Below, piece after piece: positions 45,573-57,612 of a DNA stretch of 64,000 nucleotides (its first letter is position 1; the number at the start of each line of letters is the position of its first letter). Made by a program: the position numbers and the translations under genes. A model generated the notes under the pieces. That model did no database searches and had not been told where the DNA came from. It worked only from the letters and a program-made list of their open reading frames with translations. Source of the stretch: Spiroplasma tabanidicola (GTDB lineage Bacteria; Bacillota_I; Bacilli_A; Mycoplasmatales; Mycoplasmataceae); assembly GCF_009730595.1 (NCBI RefSeq), contig NZ_CP046276.1, forward strand, positions 620,001 to 684,000. Direction: 5' to 3'.

Positions 45573-45600
45573 ATAAAGCGCAAATGTGCTTTTTTTATAT
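45573..45600 (+). terminator. Intrinsic terminator of the nusB-dxs run
   Basis: A 7-bp stem (AAAGCGC / GTGCTTT, one G-T pair) is followed by T residues. Confidence 0.7.
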
Positions 45601-45643
45601 GTAAATTTACTATTAAGTTATTATTTACTATATATTAACTTGG

Positions 45644-45649
45644 TATAAT
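45644..45649 (+). promoter_or_regulatory. Putative -10 box (TATAAT)
   Basis: TATAAT lies 28 nt before the ATG of the following hypothetical gene. Confidence 0.4.
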
Positions 45650-45676
45650 AAATATGATATTTATTAGAGGTGATTT

Positions 45677-47380
45677 ATGCAAAAAGTTGGAGAAAGAAAT
45701 TACTTTTTAGAAAAGTTGTTAAAAGATAGAAAGATTAATGATTTACTTAAAAATCAAACTTCAAAAGAGAAAATTGATTTTTTAAGTAATTTAGATGAAA
45801 TTAGAAGGGTTCTTCACATTAAAGAAAAAAATGATAAAAAAATATATGATCAATATAATAAATTAATTGTAATTCCAACTGGTAGTGAAGAAACTTTAAT
45901 AAGAGAACTAAATCAATTTAATAAAGCTATGTATAAAAGCTATCCAGAACATTATACTTTAGATATTCCAACACCCGAAGGAAAAGAACCGTATGTAATA
46001 AAAAAACCTAAAAGATATAATATAGAAAAAGAATTACCTAAAAATATTTTAAATTTATCAAACCCTTATAAACAAGATTCAAGTTTAGATTTAGAAGAAA
46101 CATTAGAACAAAAAGAATTATTTGAAAATAAAAATAAAGGTATAAATATATTAAAATTAAATATAGAAATTGCTTTGAAAAATTTGGACTTAATTGTAAA
46201 TACTCATCAAACATTAAAAGAATATAAACAATTAATTAAAAAAATTATAATAGAAAATAAATTAATTAATAAAAAAGAATTTATAGAAATGATTGAAAAA
46301 AATTTAACATATAAAAATATTATTAAAAAATTCAAAGAATACATTTATTTAAGTGAAAAATATATAAAAAATAATAATGAGTTTATAAATTTGGTAGAAA
46401 AAACTATAGAAAAAAATAAATATTTTTTTATTTCAAAAGATGAGAAAAATAATCAAGAAATAAATCAATTTAATAATATGGTTTTAAATTCTGTAACTAA
46501 AAATAGTTTGTTTTCTGATAATATAGAAGAAATTTTAACTAAGCGAGATTTATACTATAACTGTGAAAATAAAAATGATAATGATGATGTAGAAATAGAT
46601 TTAGATGATGTTGAGTTAAGTAAAGATTTTACAAACGAAGATATTATTCCTGATTTAAATAATTTAGAATTAGATAATGAAGTAAATAATTTAAATAAGG
46701 AAGAAAATTTAGATTTAATTTATGAAAAATCAGATAATCAAAAAAATGAAACATATTTTTTTAAACTTGCTGAAAATATAGATAAATCAGAAATAGAAAG
46801 AGAAGTTGAAAAAGCAAATACAAATGTTAAAGAAGCATATGATTTGCTTGAAATACTAGAAGAAATTTTAATTAAAGAAGATAATAAAGTAGAAAATAAT
46901 TTATTTAAAAATAAAGATGAAGCTAAATGAGATTTACTTGCTAGTAAAAATTATTTAGATGATATTATAGATGATAAAGAATTATTAAATAAAAAATATG
47001 AAACAATAAAGCAAAAAGACATTTTAAAAAATAAAGAAGAAATAGTTGTAGAAAATGAATTTGAAAAAAATAAAAAATTAGATGAAATAAAACACAACTT
47101 AGAAAAAGGAGAATATGGAAAATTAAAATTATCTAAAACTATGAATTTGACATGTTCAAAGTATATGAATAAGTTAGATAGTTTAAAAAAAGGATTTGAA
47201 AAAACATACGGTTCTGAAATGTTTTACAGAATTAAAAATTTAATTATACAAGAAGGTGTATTGTATAAGAATTTAGATACTAATAATGATGTAAAAAAAT
47301 TAAAAAATAAAAAATTTAAATTACAAAAATCAATTTTGAAAAGACAAAAAGTAAAAGATTGATTTAGATTTAAAAATTAA
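45677..47380 (+). CDS. Hypothetical acidic coiled-coil protein, 567 residues
   Basis: The family is not recognised. The first 150 residues look globular, followed by helices rich in Lys, Glu and Asn and an acidic region around 320-360. No membrane segment. Two TGA Trp codons are read at about residues 418 and 563. It opens a unit with tlyA, dinB and the SprT-like gene. No function can be given. Confidence 0.8.
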
Positions 47381-47390
47381 GAGGTAAAAA

Positions 47391-48215
47391 ATGAAAGAAA
47401 GATTGGATCAAATTTTAATAAATAAAAAATTATTTGAAAACAGAAATAAAGCAAGAAGTTTTATCGTTGACGGTAAAATTATAGTTAATAATGAAAAAAT
47501 TATTAAACCAGGAACAATGTTTGATCCAGAAAAAATAATACTACAAATTATTAATAATGAAAAAACTTATGTAAGTAGAGCTGGTAAAAAATTAGAAAAA
47601 GCTATAATAAACTGAAATATAGTACTCAAAGATAAAGTTTGTCTTGACATAGGAAGTTCAACAGGTGGATTTACAGATTGTTGTTTATCTTTTGGAGCTT
47701 CATATGTATACGCAATTGATGTTGGTACAAATCAATTAGATTGAAAATTAAGATCTGATTCAAGAGTTAAATCGATAGAGAAAACTAATTTTAGGATAGT
47801 AAACTCAAATTACTTTGCTAAAAAAATAGATTTTTTTTGTTGTGATGTAAGTTTTATTTCAGTTGAAAAAATTTTAATTCCATTAAAGGATATAGTAGAA
47901 GAAGGTGTTGAAGGAATAATTTTGATAAAACCTCAATTTGAATCTGATAAAGATGACATTAAAAATGGTAAGATTAATTCAAAAGGAGCACATAAGAAAT
48001 CAGTATTGAGAGTTATTGGTTATTGCCATAAAAATAATTTTATGATTAAAGGAATAAATTTTTCACCAGTACTTGGTAATAAGAAAAAAAATATTGAATA
48101 TCTTTGTTACATTAAAAAAAGTAATGAAAAGAATTTTATTTTTAATGAAGAATATGTTAATAATATTATAGAAGAAAGTTGAGATTATTTTGCAAATAAA
48201 AAGAATAAAGACTAA
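47391..48215 (+). CDS. tlyA: TlyA family rRNA 2'-O-methyltransferase
   Basis: TlyA-type enzymes methylate ribose in 16S and 23S rRNA. The 274-residue product begins with an S4 RNA-binding domain ([23 protein letters not shown]), then [12 protein letters not shown] and the Rossmann methyltransferase core with [16 protein letters not shown]. In Firmicutes the gene usually lies near dxs, as here. The start of dinB overlaps its end by 26 nt. Confidence 0.93.
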
Positions 48216-49524
48216 AGAAAAGGTTATTTTTTTATTAGATATGGATGCTTTTTTTGCAAGTTGTCATGTAGCAAGAGATCCAAGTTTGAAAGATAAAAAT
48301 CTAGTTGTAGCATCTCCTAATAGAAGAGCTATCATTACAACTGCAAGTTATAATGCAAGAAAGTTTGGAATAAAAGCTGGTATGCCGATCTTTAAAGCAG
48401 AAGAATTATGCAAAAATATTTATAGAGTTGATAGCGACTTTGCTTTATATATAAAATACTCACAAATGGTTTTTGATGTTATATATAAAAATTTTTCTCA
48501 AAAAATAGAAGTAGCTTCTATTGATGAATGTTATATTGATGTTACTCATGTCTGAAAAAAATATGGTACTGCAAAAAAATGTGCAATTGTTTTAAAAAAT
48601 ATGGTTTATGAAAAAACAGGTTTAACTTGTTCTATTGGTATAAGTTCAAATAAATTTTTAGCTAAATCTTGTGTTGATTTTAATAAACCTAATGGAGTTT
48701 CGATTTTATTACCAAAAGATATAGATAAAGTTTTATGACCTTTAGAAGTAAAAGAAATGTTTATGGTAGGAAAAGCTACAGAAGAAGTTTTTTTAAAAAA
48801 TAATATTTTTACTATTAAAGATTTAGCTCAATCAGATGTAAATAAAATTTATGAACTATTAGGCAAAAGAGGTCTTACATTATGATCTTGAGCAAATGGT
48901 TATGGTAGTGATATAGTAGAAAAAGATGAAAATGAATTTAAATCAATAGGAAATGAATTCACCTTAAATTACACAACTACAGATACAAAAGAAATTGAAG
49001 AAATGATTTATGAATTAAGTTTAAAAATTTGTGATCGAGCTAATAAAAGATTTTTAAAAGGAAAAACTATAAGTATAATCTTAAAGTATGAAAATGAAAA
49101 AAATTATAATTTTAATGCAACCGAGCATAAAAAACATAAACATCATCAAGCTGGTTTAGAACAATATACTGCTGAGGTAGAAAAAGTTTATTCTGTAGCA
49201 AAAAATTGTTTTTATAATACATGGACAGGAGAACCTATTTTGTTGATTGGTGTAAGATTAAGCAATTTAATTGATGATATAAATGATAAAAAGCAATTAT
49301 CTTTAGGTGATGTTAATTTATATGAAAGAACTAATCTAAATGATATACAAAAAATAATTTATGATTTAGAACTAAAATTTGGAACTAAAAAAATATTTAC
49401 TGGAGATAAGTTAATTAAGTATAATAAGAAAAATAGAGGTCAAAGTAAATATTTAGAAAATGATGATGTACATATTTCAAATAAACAAGTTGTTGCAAAA
49501 TGAAGTAAAGAAAAAAAAGATTAG
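48190..49524 (+). CDS. dinB: DNA polymerase IV-like Y-family polymerase
   Basis: This is a translesion polymerase of 444 residues. The catalytic motifs are LLDMDAFFAS (about residue 15) and ASIDECYID; the little-finger domain is in the second half. The start is probably the TTG at 48190, inside tlyA, because the first ATG is already in the catalytic motif. The frame is otherwise full length. The C-terminus lacks a clear beta-clamp motif. TGA Trp codons are read several times. Confidence 0.93.
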
Positions 49525-49547
49525 TATATTTAGAAAGGTTATTATTT

Positions 49548-50192
49548 ATGAATGAAATAAAAATAGATGATATTATATTAGAATTAACTTCTTTACATAG
49601 ACAATTAAATCATCTATTGTTCAACAATGAATTAAAAGAATTAAAGATAAACGTAGCTGACAATATTAGATCTAAAAATAAATTAACTAAGGGTCACTTT
49701 GAACCACGAAGCAAATGAGAAGATGAAGATATGCAAATTATTATTTGAACTTTATCTTTAAATGGAGACCCTTTTTATGTAATTGAAGTGTTAATTCATG
49801 AAATGGTTCATCAATGAAATTATCAAAACAATATTAAAGATGTAGAAAATAATGGAAGGCATAATAAAAAATTTAGAGATGTAGCTATAAAAGTGGGTCT
49901 ATCAATTCCTAAAACAATAAGAGGAGAAGGAATAAACGATCATGGTAAAGGATTTAATAGAACAAGCATTTCAAAAGATTTAATGAAAATTTTAGAAAAA
50001 GAGCTTGATTTCAATAGGGAAGTGATGCAATTTAAACATCAGTACGCACTTGATTATGAACCAAAAAGTTATAATAAAAGATTCAGTTATTATTGTGCAT
50101 GCGATTACTATAAAAATGTTAAGTTTACAATTAGTAAAAAATTAAATATTTTATGTAAAGACTGTAATGTAACGTTTAAAATAGAACAATAA
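49548..50192 (+). CDS. SprT-like zinc metalloprotease
   Basis: A 214-residue protein with the HEMVHQW motif (His 84 and 88) and the third ligand region NNGRHNKKFRDVA. A C-terminal zinc ribbon with CAC and CKDC follows. Relatives of the SprT/Spartan group cleave DNA-protein crosslinks, which fits the neighbour dinB, but this is inference. The ATG follows AAAGG. Confidence 0.85.
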
Positions 50193-50219
50193 AGTGTATA
50201 TTATAATATACACTTTATT
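50188..50219. terminator. 32-bp perfect palindrome after the SprT-like gene
   Basis: A fully self-complementary 32-bp sequence (AATAAAGTGTATATTA and its reverse complement) covers the stop codon. No T run follows, so it may be a terminator that relies on its A/U ends or a binding site. The remaining ~107 nt to the next gene show nothing else. Confidence 0.55.
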
Positions 50220-50326
50220 GAATTATAATGTTAAATCGTTATATTTACTTGTATACCCTTTTAATGTATTATATATATTATTAATGCTTAATTTTATTTG
50301 TAAGTTGTTAGAATGGAGAATTAAAT

Positions 50327-51064
50327 ATGGCTCAATTTTCACCTAAATTTTGTTCAATTCATTTAAAAATTCATGTTTGTGAAAACCAAGATATTACAAA
50401 AAAAGTCTCTGAAATTGAAGGTGATCTAGGAGCTAAGGTAAGAAGATTACATGGTACACAAACTGAAGAAGAGTTGCAATTAGAAGCTAAAAAACAAGAA
50501 AAATTTAAAAATGCACCAGGTAGTTTAGGTGATATTTTAGCTAAAGCTAAAGCTAAAGTTGCAGCAGAAAAAGCTAAATTTGAAAAAGAATCTAATAAGA
50601 AAGAAGACGAAGGTAATGTTGTAACAGAAGCTGAGATAGGTGATAGAATGGCTGCTTTAAGAGCTAAAATGACAGGTGATACATTATCTACTTCCACATT
50701 ATCGATTGATAAAGATTTAAGCATTCACAACCCCCCTAACAGTAATTCTAAGGGTAATAATAAGACTAAAAATGGAAATTTGGAATCTAATAAAAAGAAA
50801 ACGAATAAAACCGACGATAGCGCTTCAAAACAAGCAAAAAATACAAAAAAATTTGATGATTTTTTTGAAGTTAATAATGATAAAAGTGATGAAATAGAAG
50901 TTATTGATGAAAATGATTTAGAAGATAAAGATTCAATAAAAGACAAATTATTTACTTATGAAGAAACTCATGAATTAATTCAATCAGCTGTTGAAAAAGC
51001 ATTAGAGCAAGTTGGTTTTTTAGATAAAAATAAAACAAAGAAAAATAATAGTTCAAAAAAATAA
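50327..51064 (+). CDS. Hypothetical protein with N-terminal Cys/His cluster
   Basis: A 245-residue protein. Near the N-terminus CSIHLKIHVC has the ligand spacing of a small zinc site. The middle is Ala/Lys/Glu helical (ILAKAKAKVAAEKAKFE), then a low-complexity Asn/Lys region and an acidic stretch. No membrane segment. The ATG follows TGGAG. Family not recognised. It is convergent with coaE. Confidence 0.75.
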   Translation: MAQFSPKFCSIHLKIHVCENQDITKKVSEIEGDLGAKVRRLHGTQTEEELQLEAKKQEKFKNAPGSLGDILAKAKAKVAAEKAKFEKESNKKEDEGNVVTEAEIGDRMAALRAKMTGDTLSTSTLSIDKDLSIHNPPNSNSKGNNKTKNGNLESNKKKTNKTDDSASKQAKNTKKFDDFFEVNNDKSDEIEVIDENDLEDKDSIKDKLFTYEETHELIQSAVEKALEQVGFLDKNKTKKNNSSKK

Positions 51065-51072
51065 ATCTTTTA

Positions 51073-51657
51073 CTAGTCCTTTGTTGTTGATAAATTTTTT
51101 ATTATTTCATCCGCCCTTTTATATAAATTTTGTAAAGAGTCATTATTATCAATATAATAATCGCATTTAAGTTTTTTAGCTTTATTTTCTTGAAACTTTG
51201 AAATATTTTCGATTTCTAATTTATTAGCCTTATCTCTTTTTTTTACCATCTTTATTCTTTTTTGTAAATCTTTATTAACAAAAATAGTTAAATCAAAATT
51301 AATGTCTAATCCTTTTATAACAGCAGCTTCCACTATATAAGTTTGGTTTATTGCTTTAGTTGAATATAAAATATTATTTATTTTTTTACTTATCACAGGT
51401 CAAACTAATGAGACGAATTTATCATTTAATTGATCATCATTGAAAATAATTTTTCTTAGCATTTTAGTATTTATTACATTATTTTTCACGCATTCTGGTA
51501 TGTTTTGTATTAAAAAATTTAGAACTACTTTTGTTTTTAATGCTTCTTTTGCAATTAAATCTGCACTTATTACAAAAAAATTATATTTATCTTTCAAATA
51601 ATTTACCAAAGTGGATTTACCACTACCAATATATCCGCCAATACCAATAATCTTCAT
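51073..51657 (-). CDS. coaE: Dephospho-CoA kinase
   Basis: CoaE makes coenzyme A from dephospho-CoA. The 194-residue product opens with the P-loop IGIGGYIGSGKST, followed by the acceptor-site Asp in VISADLIA and the LID region with KRIKMVKKRDK. It is convergent with the preceding plus-strand gene. One TGA Trp is read (near residue 86). Confidence 0.93.
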
Positions 51658-51720
51658 TTCTCTTTTCCTTTATTTATAGATAAAAATAAAAAAAACATTT
51701 ATATTAAATGATTAATCAAT

Positions 51721-53274
51721 TTAATTATAAATAATTTTTTTAGCATAACTATTAAATTTTGATTTAATTGGTGACATTTTTTCGATTACTTCAAGGCAAA
51801 CATTTCTATATTCATCATAATCTTCTCCGTTTTTAGCATATTCTAATTTGTTTACAATATCTAATTTATCATCAATGTGTTTAAAACTATTTGATAGACG
51901 TTTTCTAACACATAATCCAACTTTTGCCAATAATTCTTCACGTTTAAGAGCAATCGCAAATATTTGTTCTATGATAGCTTCACATTCATAAACATTTCAT
52001 TCTTTAACGTTGTATCTATATTCATCAATTAGTTCAATTAAATCATCTCTATATCTTCCAAATACATTAAATTTTGATTTTTCAATAATATTAACTAATA
52101 AATCAATAAATTTTTGTTCAATACCAGTTAATATATCCATTTTATTTTCAATTTGATTTAATTCATCTTGTCAATCAACTTCACTTGGTGAACCTGTTAA
52201 TCTTGATATTTTCATTTTAGCTTCTTGATACAAATCTAGACCTGAGTTTTTTGACTTATCAAGCATTTTTGCAAGTGAAGTATAGAAGTTAACAAATACT
52301 TTTGTATCATATTTTACTCCACCAATATCAACAATTGATCCATTTCCTTTATCAGGTTTTTGTTTTTTAACATTAGCTTTTATTTTAACAGGTTTTACAT
52401 AATCATATTCTTTTGCGATATTCATACCGGTTGATGCATCTATATCTCGTAAAACAACTAAGTTAATATTTCATCATGAAGCTTCTCCAAGAATAACTCC
52501 TAAAAATCCGAACAAACCAAATAAAATTAATGGTAAAGTTGGTGTCATAATTCAAATTCAAATATATAATGCTTCATTAGAATTATATCCTTGACTAAAG
52601 TTATTAAAAAAAATTGCTAAACTTAATCAATAAACCGGTTGGAACCCTTCTCCGTTTGCTCCTAGTAAAATATTTTGTATATCATCTGCAATTTGAACAT
52701 TAGAAGTAATCGATACAATTCCACTTGCTCCAAATTCTCAACAAAATCCCATTAAATAAGGAGATGCAGCTAAAAATGACAATAGAGATGACAATAATAA
52801 TAAAGCTATACAAATTCAACTAATAATCATTGTTATTTGAAAACTTCTTATTGGTTTTACTATTCTTGCAACCCCTTTTTTTGTTTGATTGTTATATCCA
52901 ACTGTGTGAATAATCATTCTAAAAAATATTAAAACCAAGGAAGACCCACCAATAAATATAGGTAGATAGAATATTGTAAATTGATCTGGAACTATAGCAA
53001 AATTTTTAGTTTCAAAATTGAATAACATAAACTTTAAAGCATCATTAAAGTATTCGTATATTCCAATATCAAAACCGCCGTTTGAATATCTCTCTTTATT
53101 ATAAGCATCATAAATTGCGTTAAAAGAAGCTTTTTGTCCACCTTCTTTTCAATTAACCATCGGAGAAAAGTAAATTAGTAAACCAAATAAAAGGTATGTA
53201 ATTGAAAAAATGATTACTGCTGCAATCATAAATTTAATTTTAGAGTTCTTTTTTAAAATCTTAATTTTTTTCAT
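51721..53274 (-). CDS. Membrane protein, uncharacterised locus
   Basis: A 517-residue protein with about four to five membrane segments in the first 270 residues and a helical cytoplasmic domain of about 240 residues. The family is not recognised. Many TGA Trp codons are read. It is the last gene of a minus-strand run with a soluble protein, a DUF4258-like protein and a four-helix membrane protein. Confidence 0.8.
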
Positions 53275-53349
53275 TTATACCCCATCAATACATTTTAATT
53301 ATTATATATTATATTTAAAATGAAATTAAACTAAAAAGTGTAAATTAAT

Positions 53350-54417
53350 CTAGTAATTTACAAATAAATCAAAATCTATCTTTAGATCTCTATATCTTAA
53401 ACAATCATTAACCAATTTAACTTGTTTGTCTGTTAATTCAAATGCTTTAAATATAAACTTTTGTTCTTCACTAAGATATATTCCGTTTTCTTCTATTTCA
53501 AGTTCTGGTTTTACACAACTTGGAATAGAATTATTATCAATTTTATTATCTCCAATTAAATATTTAAATAAAGGTCGATATTCACCTCTACCAGGACCAA
53601 GATTTACTAGCCCAATTGCAAATCTTGGGTCCACTACAAACACACTTAATATATTAATTTTTGTTTTTTCATCTATAAAACCAGCAATAGTTTTATTTGT
53701 TAAAATAAATGAAGTTCTATCTAAAGGAGATACTTTAAAAATCTTTATAAAAGTATTATTTACAATATTATGAAAATAAACATCTAAAAACTTATAATTA
53801 AAATCTTTAAAAGAATTTGGTGGAACTATAATTTGTTTTTTGTATTCTTGATTAACAAAGTTAACATCAGATTTTTCTACATATTCATATAAACTTTCAA
53901 AAATTCTTGGTGTAAAAATATAATCATACATATCAAATAAAGTGTAGCTAATAATAGATAAAATACTTTTTCTAACCTCCATTGGAGCATCTTGATTTAT
54001 TGCATCAAAAACTCGATAATTTTTTTCATACTCTACAAATGAATATTTATACTCTCCGTTTAATAAACACACTAAAAAATAAAAATACTTCACAAATAAA
54101 AGTTCTTTACCTGTTATTTTAATTTCTTTGTCTTTTTTATCGATTCTTCTTTCAAAAATAGCTTTTCCAATTTTTGCTATTTGATTATATTGTTTGTGAA
54201 TTTTTTCAATATCAAAGCTATCGTCTCAACTAAAAAGCATTTCAATAATTGGTTCATTTTCAACCTCAACTTCAACAACACTATCAGATGAAAAGTCTAT
54301 ATATCTAAAACATTTAGATCCATCATCTTTTGTGCTGATTCATTTATCTAAAAAATCACTAGGAAGTAATAAATTTCTTTTTACTTTTTTTTGAACTTTT
54401 TTTTCTGGACCTTTCAT
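53350..54417 (-). CDS. Hypothetical soluble protein, 355 residues
   Basis: Family not recognised with confidence. The segment RTSFILTNKTIAGF followed by INILSVFVVDPRFAIGL is weakly like the end of the DUF4238 family, but this is not certain. The N-terminus is basic (KGPEKKVQKKVKRN). It starts 10 nt after the small DUF4258-like gene, so the two are probably co-transcribed. Confidence 0.75.
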
Positions 54418-54427
54418 AATTATCTCC

Positions 54428-54712
54428 TTAATATATATCTCTATTTATAAGTTTCAATTCTCTTTCTGGAGAAATCGGTGTAGTTGTTATAATTAATTTT
54501 TCACGCTTTGCAATAACAAAAAAAATGTTACCCTTTCCTGTGTAGATATAAATTGTATCATTTGTTTCAAAATTTCTTGTTGAGTTTTCAATCATATCAA
54601 GTACTTTTTCTTTTATTTCTCATTCATTAGATTCGCTTAAATTAAGTCTTTGTTTTATCCTTTGAAGCCCATGATCTGAAAATTTAAATTCATGTCTGTA
54701 ATAATAACTCAT
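54428..54712 (-). CDS. DUF4258-like small protein
   Basis: A 94-residue protein. FSDHGLQRIKQRLNLS is the His-x3-Arg-x3-Arg helix of the DUF4258 family, and the rest is a small beta sheet (YIYTGKGNIFFVIAKREK). Some relatives have a RelE-like fold, but no antitoxin gene is adjacent, so a toxin role is not supported. One Trp codon is TGA. The start ATG is at 54712. Confidence 0.65.
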
Positions 54713-54773
54713 TAATATAAGCACATCCTCTAAAAATATTATATAAAAAAAAGTAATATAAGCATACAATTAA

Positions 54774-54803
54774 TTAAAAAAACTAGAAGGTTATCTAGTT
54801 TTT
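54774..54803 (-). terminator. Terminator of the four-helix membrane protein gene (minus strand)
   Basis: On the minus strand the stem AAAAACTAGA / TCTAGTTTTT with a 6-nt loop runs into T residues. It includes the stop codon of the upstream gene. Confidence 0.75.
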
Positions 54804-56246
54804 ATCATCTTTTTGTTCTTTGTTTTTTTTGTTATCTCGTTTATCTAAAAACTCTTTTACATATATTTCTGGTTCATAAATACTTTGATCCATTTCATAT
54901 TTTCTTCCTTGCATTAATTCACTCATAAGTTTTTGATATTCTTGATTTGCATAAATAACTTTTTCTCTATCCATTTTAGGGTTTAAGAATACTATTACAA
55001 CAATAATAACTATACAAATCATTAAAATTACAAAATTAATTCATAATAATGATTTAATTAAAGTTATTATAGATGATGATATATTTCCTTCTACAATTGA
55101 AGAAAAAACATTTTGAATATCTTCATCGCTAACTGATGTGTTCATTTTTTGAGCAGCAGCATTAATTGCATTTCTAAAGTTTTCAAATATTGATGAACTA
55201 CCTGAAATTGTGCTAATTACATTTCCAAGATATAATGTGAAGATATTTACAAAAACAAATACTCCAGCAAAAATTATGTTAAATCATGGTATTCAATATT
55301 GTTCTTTATATGTTAGCGGCGGTTTTATCATTACATAAAATATATATATCAATAAAATAAAGTTAAGTGCTAAAAATATATAATTCATATTAGAAGTGAA
55401 ATTACTTCCAAATAAAATGGCTCTTTGCAAAGATAAAACTTCTACATTTCCAGTATAAAGATTTGAAAATGATGAATTAGCAATACTTTGATCTGATTTT
55501 GCAAGATCTATTGATCCTGTAGTTAAAAATATCACTAGTATTAAATATGTCAAACCACAAATTCCATAAAAAACTGATAATGCAATTTTGTATCAATATG
55601 CATGTTTTAATTTTGTTTTAAATGGGAAAAATCTTTGATCTTGAAGTGGTGGCGGTGGTAACGTTCCGCCCATTTGGTTAAACATATTATGATTAAATCC
55701 ATTTGCAAAATTACTATGAAAATTATTATTATTATTATTTTTGTTATTGACATCAAGATTTGGTTTTTCTGTGCCAACGCCTACCACTTCTACTTCTTTA
55801 CCATTTGTTTCTATTTTTGTATAATCTGTTTCTCCGTATTTTTCTTTCATTTCATCAGTAACCTTAGAAGATAGAGTTATTTCTTTTGATGAAATTTGAA
55901 TTGCTTCACTTGTTAATTTTTCTTTTGAAACTTCATATTTATTTAAGCAAAAAGTTAATAAATCTGAATAGTCAGCATAAATATCTATTATTACTTTATT
56001 TTCTGGTTTTTCAAATTTTATTTTTTCTTTTGTAATATTCACAATAGCTTTTGCAAGATTTGAACTTCATTTCTCATCTTTGAAAGTTGCGCTACTGTCT
56101 ATTTCTAATGATAACAAGTTATTGATATTTGCTATAATTTTAGCTCTAAGTTCAAAATCAATAAAAATTTTAGTTCTTAACTTTTCATCTCTAATCAGAT
56201 TAAATAAGCTTGTAACAACGCTTTGATAAACGCTTTGTGCTTCCAT
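54795..56246 (-). CDS. Four-helix membrane protein with Asn-rich linker
   Basis: A 483-residue protein. Residues 1-165 are cytoplasmic; about 165-205 form an Asn-rich linker with seven Asn in a row and PPPP; four membrane helices follow (about 218-243, 283-303, 315-337, 393-420); the tail is charged. Family not recognised. The start ATG is 1 nt from the end of holA. It is part of the uncharacterised minus-strand locus. Confidence 0.8.
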
Positions 56247-56247
56247 T

Positions 56248-57210
56248 TTATATTACCTCTCTTTTAAATAACTTGATAAATTCTAATTCTGGTATTATTT
56301 TGTTATCAATTTCCCCGTTTTTCAAATTTTTTTCTAGTTTATATAATGTCTTTATTGTATCATTTATTTTATTTATATCTAGTCTATTTTCACTCATTAA
56401 TTTTTGAACTCTATAGGGGTTTTGATTCAAAATTGATGATATTTGACTAATGTTTTTATTCATTTTTTTTAATAACAAAGCGTTCCGCAATAAGCAAAAT
56501 TGACTACTTAATAGTGCTAAAAAACTAAACATGTTAGAGTTTAGTTCGATATATACATTTCAACCTTTTAAAAAAGCTTTTATATCGTTTTTTATAAAAG
56601 ATTCTGCTAATTCAAAAATATTGTATTGATAGTATTTAAAAACATTATCTTCTATTACTTCTTTTGTAATATCTTTATTTAAACTAATCAATTTATTAAC
56701 TTCATTAACTAAAATAGACACATCATCAATTACTCTATCTAAAAAGTATATAATAGCTTCTTTATTGTAATTTAATCCTTCTTTTTCAAGTTTTTTAACT
56801 ACCAAATCATATTTTTGATCAAAATTAGGTATATCTACTTTCAATGTTTTTGCATTATTTTCAATCAACTTTGCTATTTTTAATTTTTTAGAGATTTTTT
56901 CACTTTTTACTGTAAAAATTATATCCACATTAGGATTTTTATTATTTATAATTTTTTCAATATATTTATTATCATAATCTTTATGTAATTGCGGTTTATT
57001 TTCATTGACAAAAAAACTGTCATTTATAATAATGATTTTTTTTCTAGAAAAAAGTGAATATGTATTAATTTGACTGATAATTTCAATAATCGAATCATCT
57101 ATTAAAGAGTAATTAAAAATTTCATAATCATTATCAACATTAATTTTTTTTACTAATTTATCTATTTGTTTACTTATTAAATATTGATCTTTTGAATAAA
57201 TAAAAAACAC
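56248..57210 (-). CDS. holA: DNA polymerase III delta subunit
   Basis: HolA opens the beta clamp in the clamp loader. The product has about 320 residues, typical for the family in Mollicutes, and is poorly conserved in sequence; the domain pattern (RecA-like N-terminal domain, then helical lid and collar, FELAESFIKNDIKAFLKG) fits. The probable start is the GTG at 57210 after AGGTGAG; a GTG 9 nt upstream overlaps that site. The position next to rpsT and comEC is conserved in Firmicutes and supports the call. Confidence 0.85.
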
Positions 57211-57334
57211 TATTCTCACCTATATCTATACTTTAACATTAAAAAATTGCTTTTTTTTATTTTTTCTTGTTTTTTACTAGTTATTTACTATATACTTTAT
57301 ATGTATATGATTAAATATTGAAATAGGAGGAAAA

Positions 57335-57577
57335 ATGGCAAATATTAAATCTCAAAAGAAGAGAATTTTAACTAATGAGAAATCAAGATTAGTTAATAAA
57401 GCTTTTAGAAGTCAAGTTAAAACAGCTATTAAAAAGGCTATAGTTGCTAAAGCTGAAAATTCTGCAGATAAAGATCAATTAATTAATACAGCAGTAAGTT
57501 TAATTGATAAATCAGTAACTAAATCTGTATGAAAGTTAAATAAGGCAGCAAGAGAAAAATCAAGATTAATGAAATAA
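57335..57577 (+). CDS. rpsT: 30S ribosomal protein S20
   Basis: An 80-residue basic protein with the S20 pattern: MANIKSQKKRILTNEKSRLVNKAFRSQVKTAIKKA, then VSLIDKSVTKSVW and RLMK. S20 binds the 5' domain of 16S rRNA. The ATG follows AGGAGG. Its terminator is shared with comEC, which converges. Confidence 0.96.
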
Positions 57578-57586
57578 TAAGTTTCT

Positions 57587-57612
57587 AGAGTTTAAATAAA
57601 CTCTTTTTTTAT
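57587..57612. terminator. Bidirectional terminator between rpsT and comEC
   Basis: A perfect stem AGAGTTTA / TAAACTCT with loop AA is followed on plus by T residues. It overlaps the last codons of comEC. Confidence 0.8.

Noticed and set aside
54428-54712. Toxin-antitoxin module
   Set aside because: The small DUF4258-like protein has no adjacent small antitoxin gene; the neighbours are 355- and 483-residue proteins.
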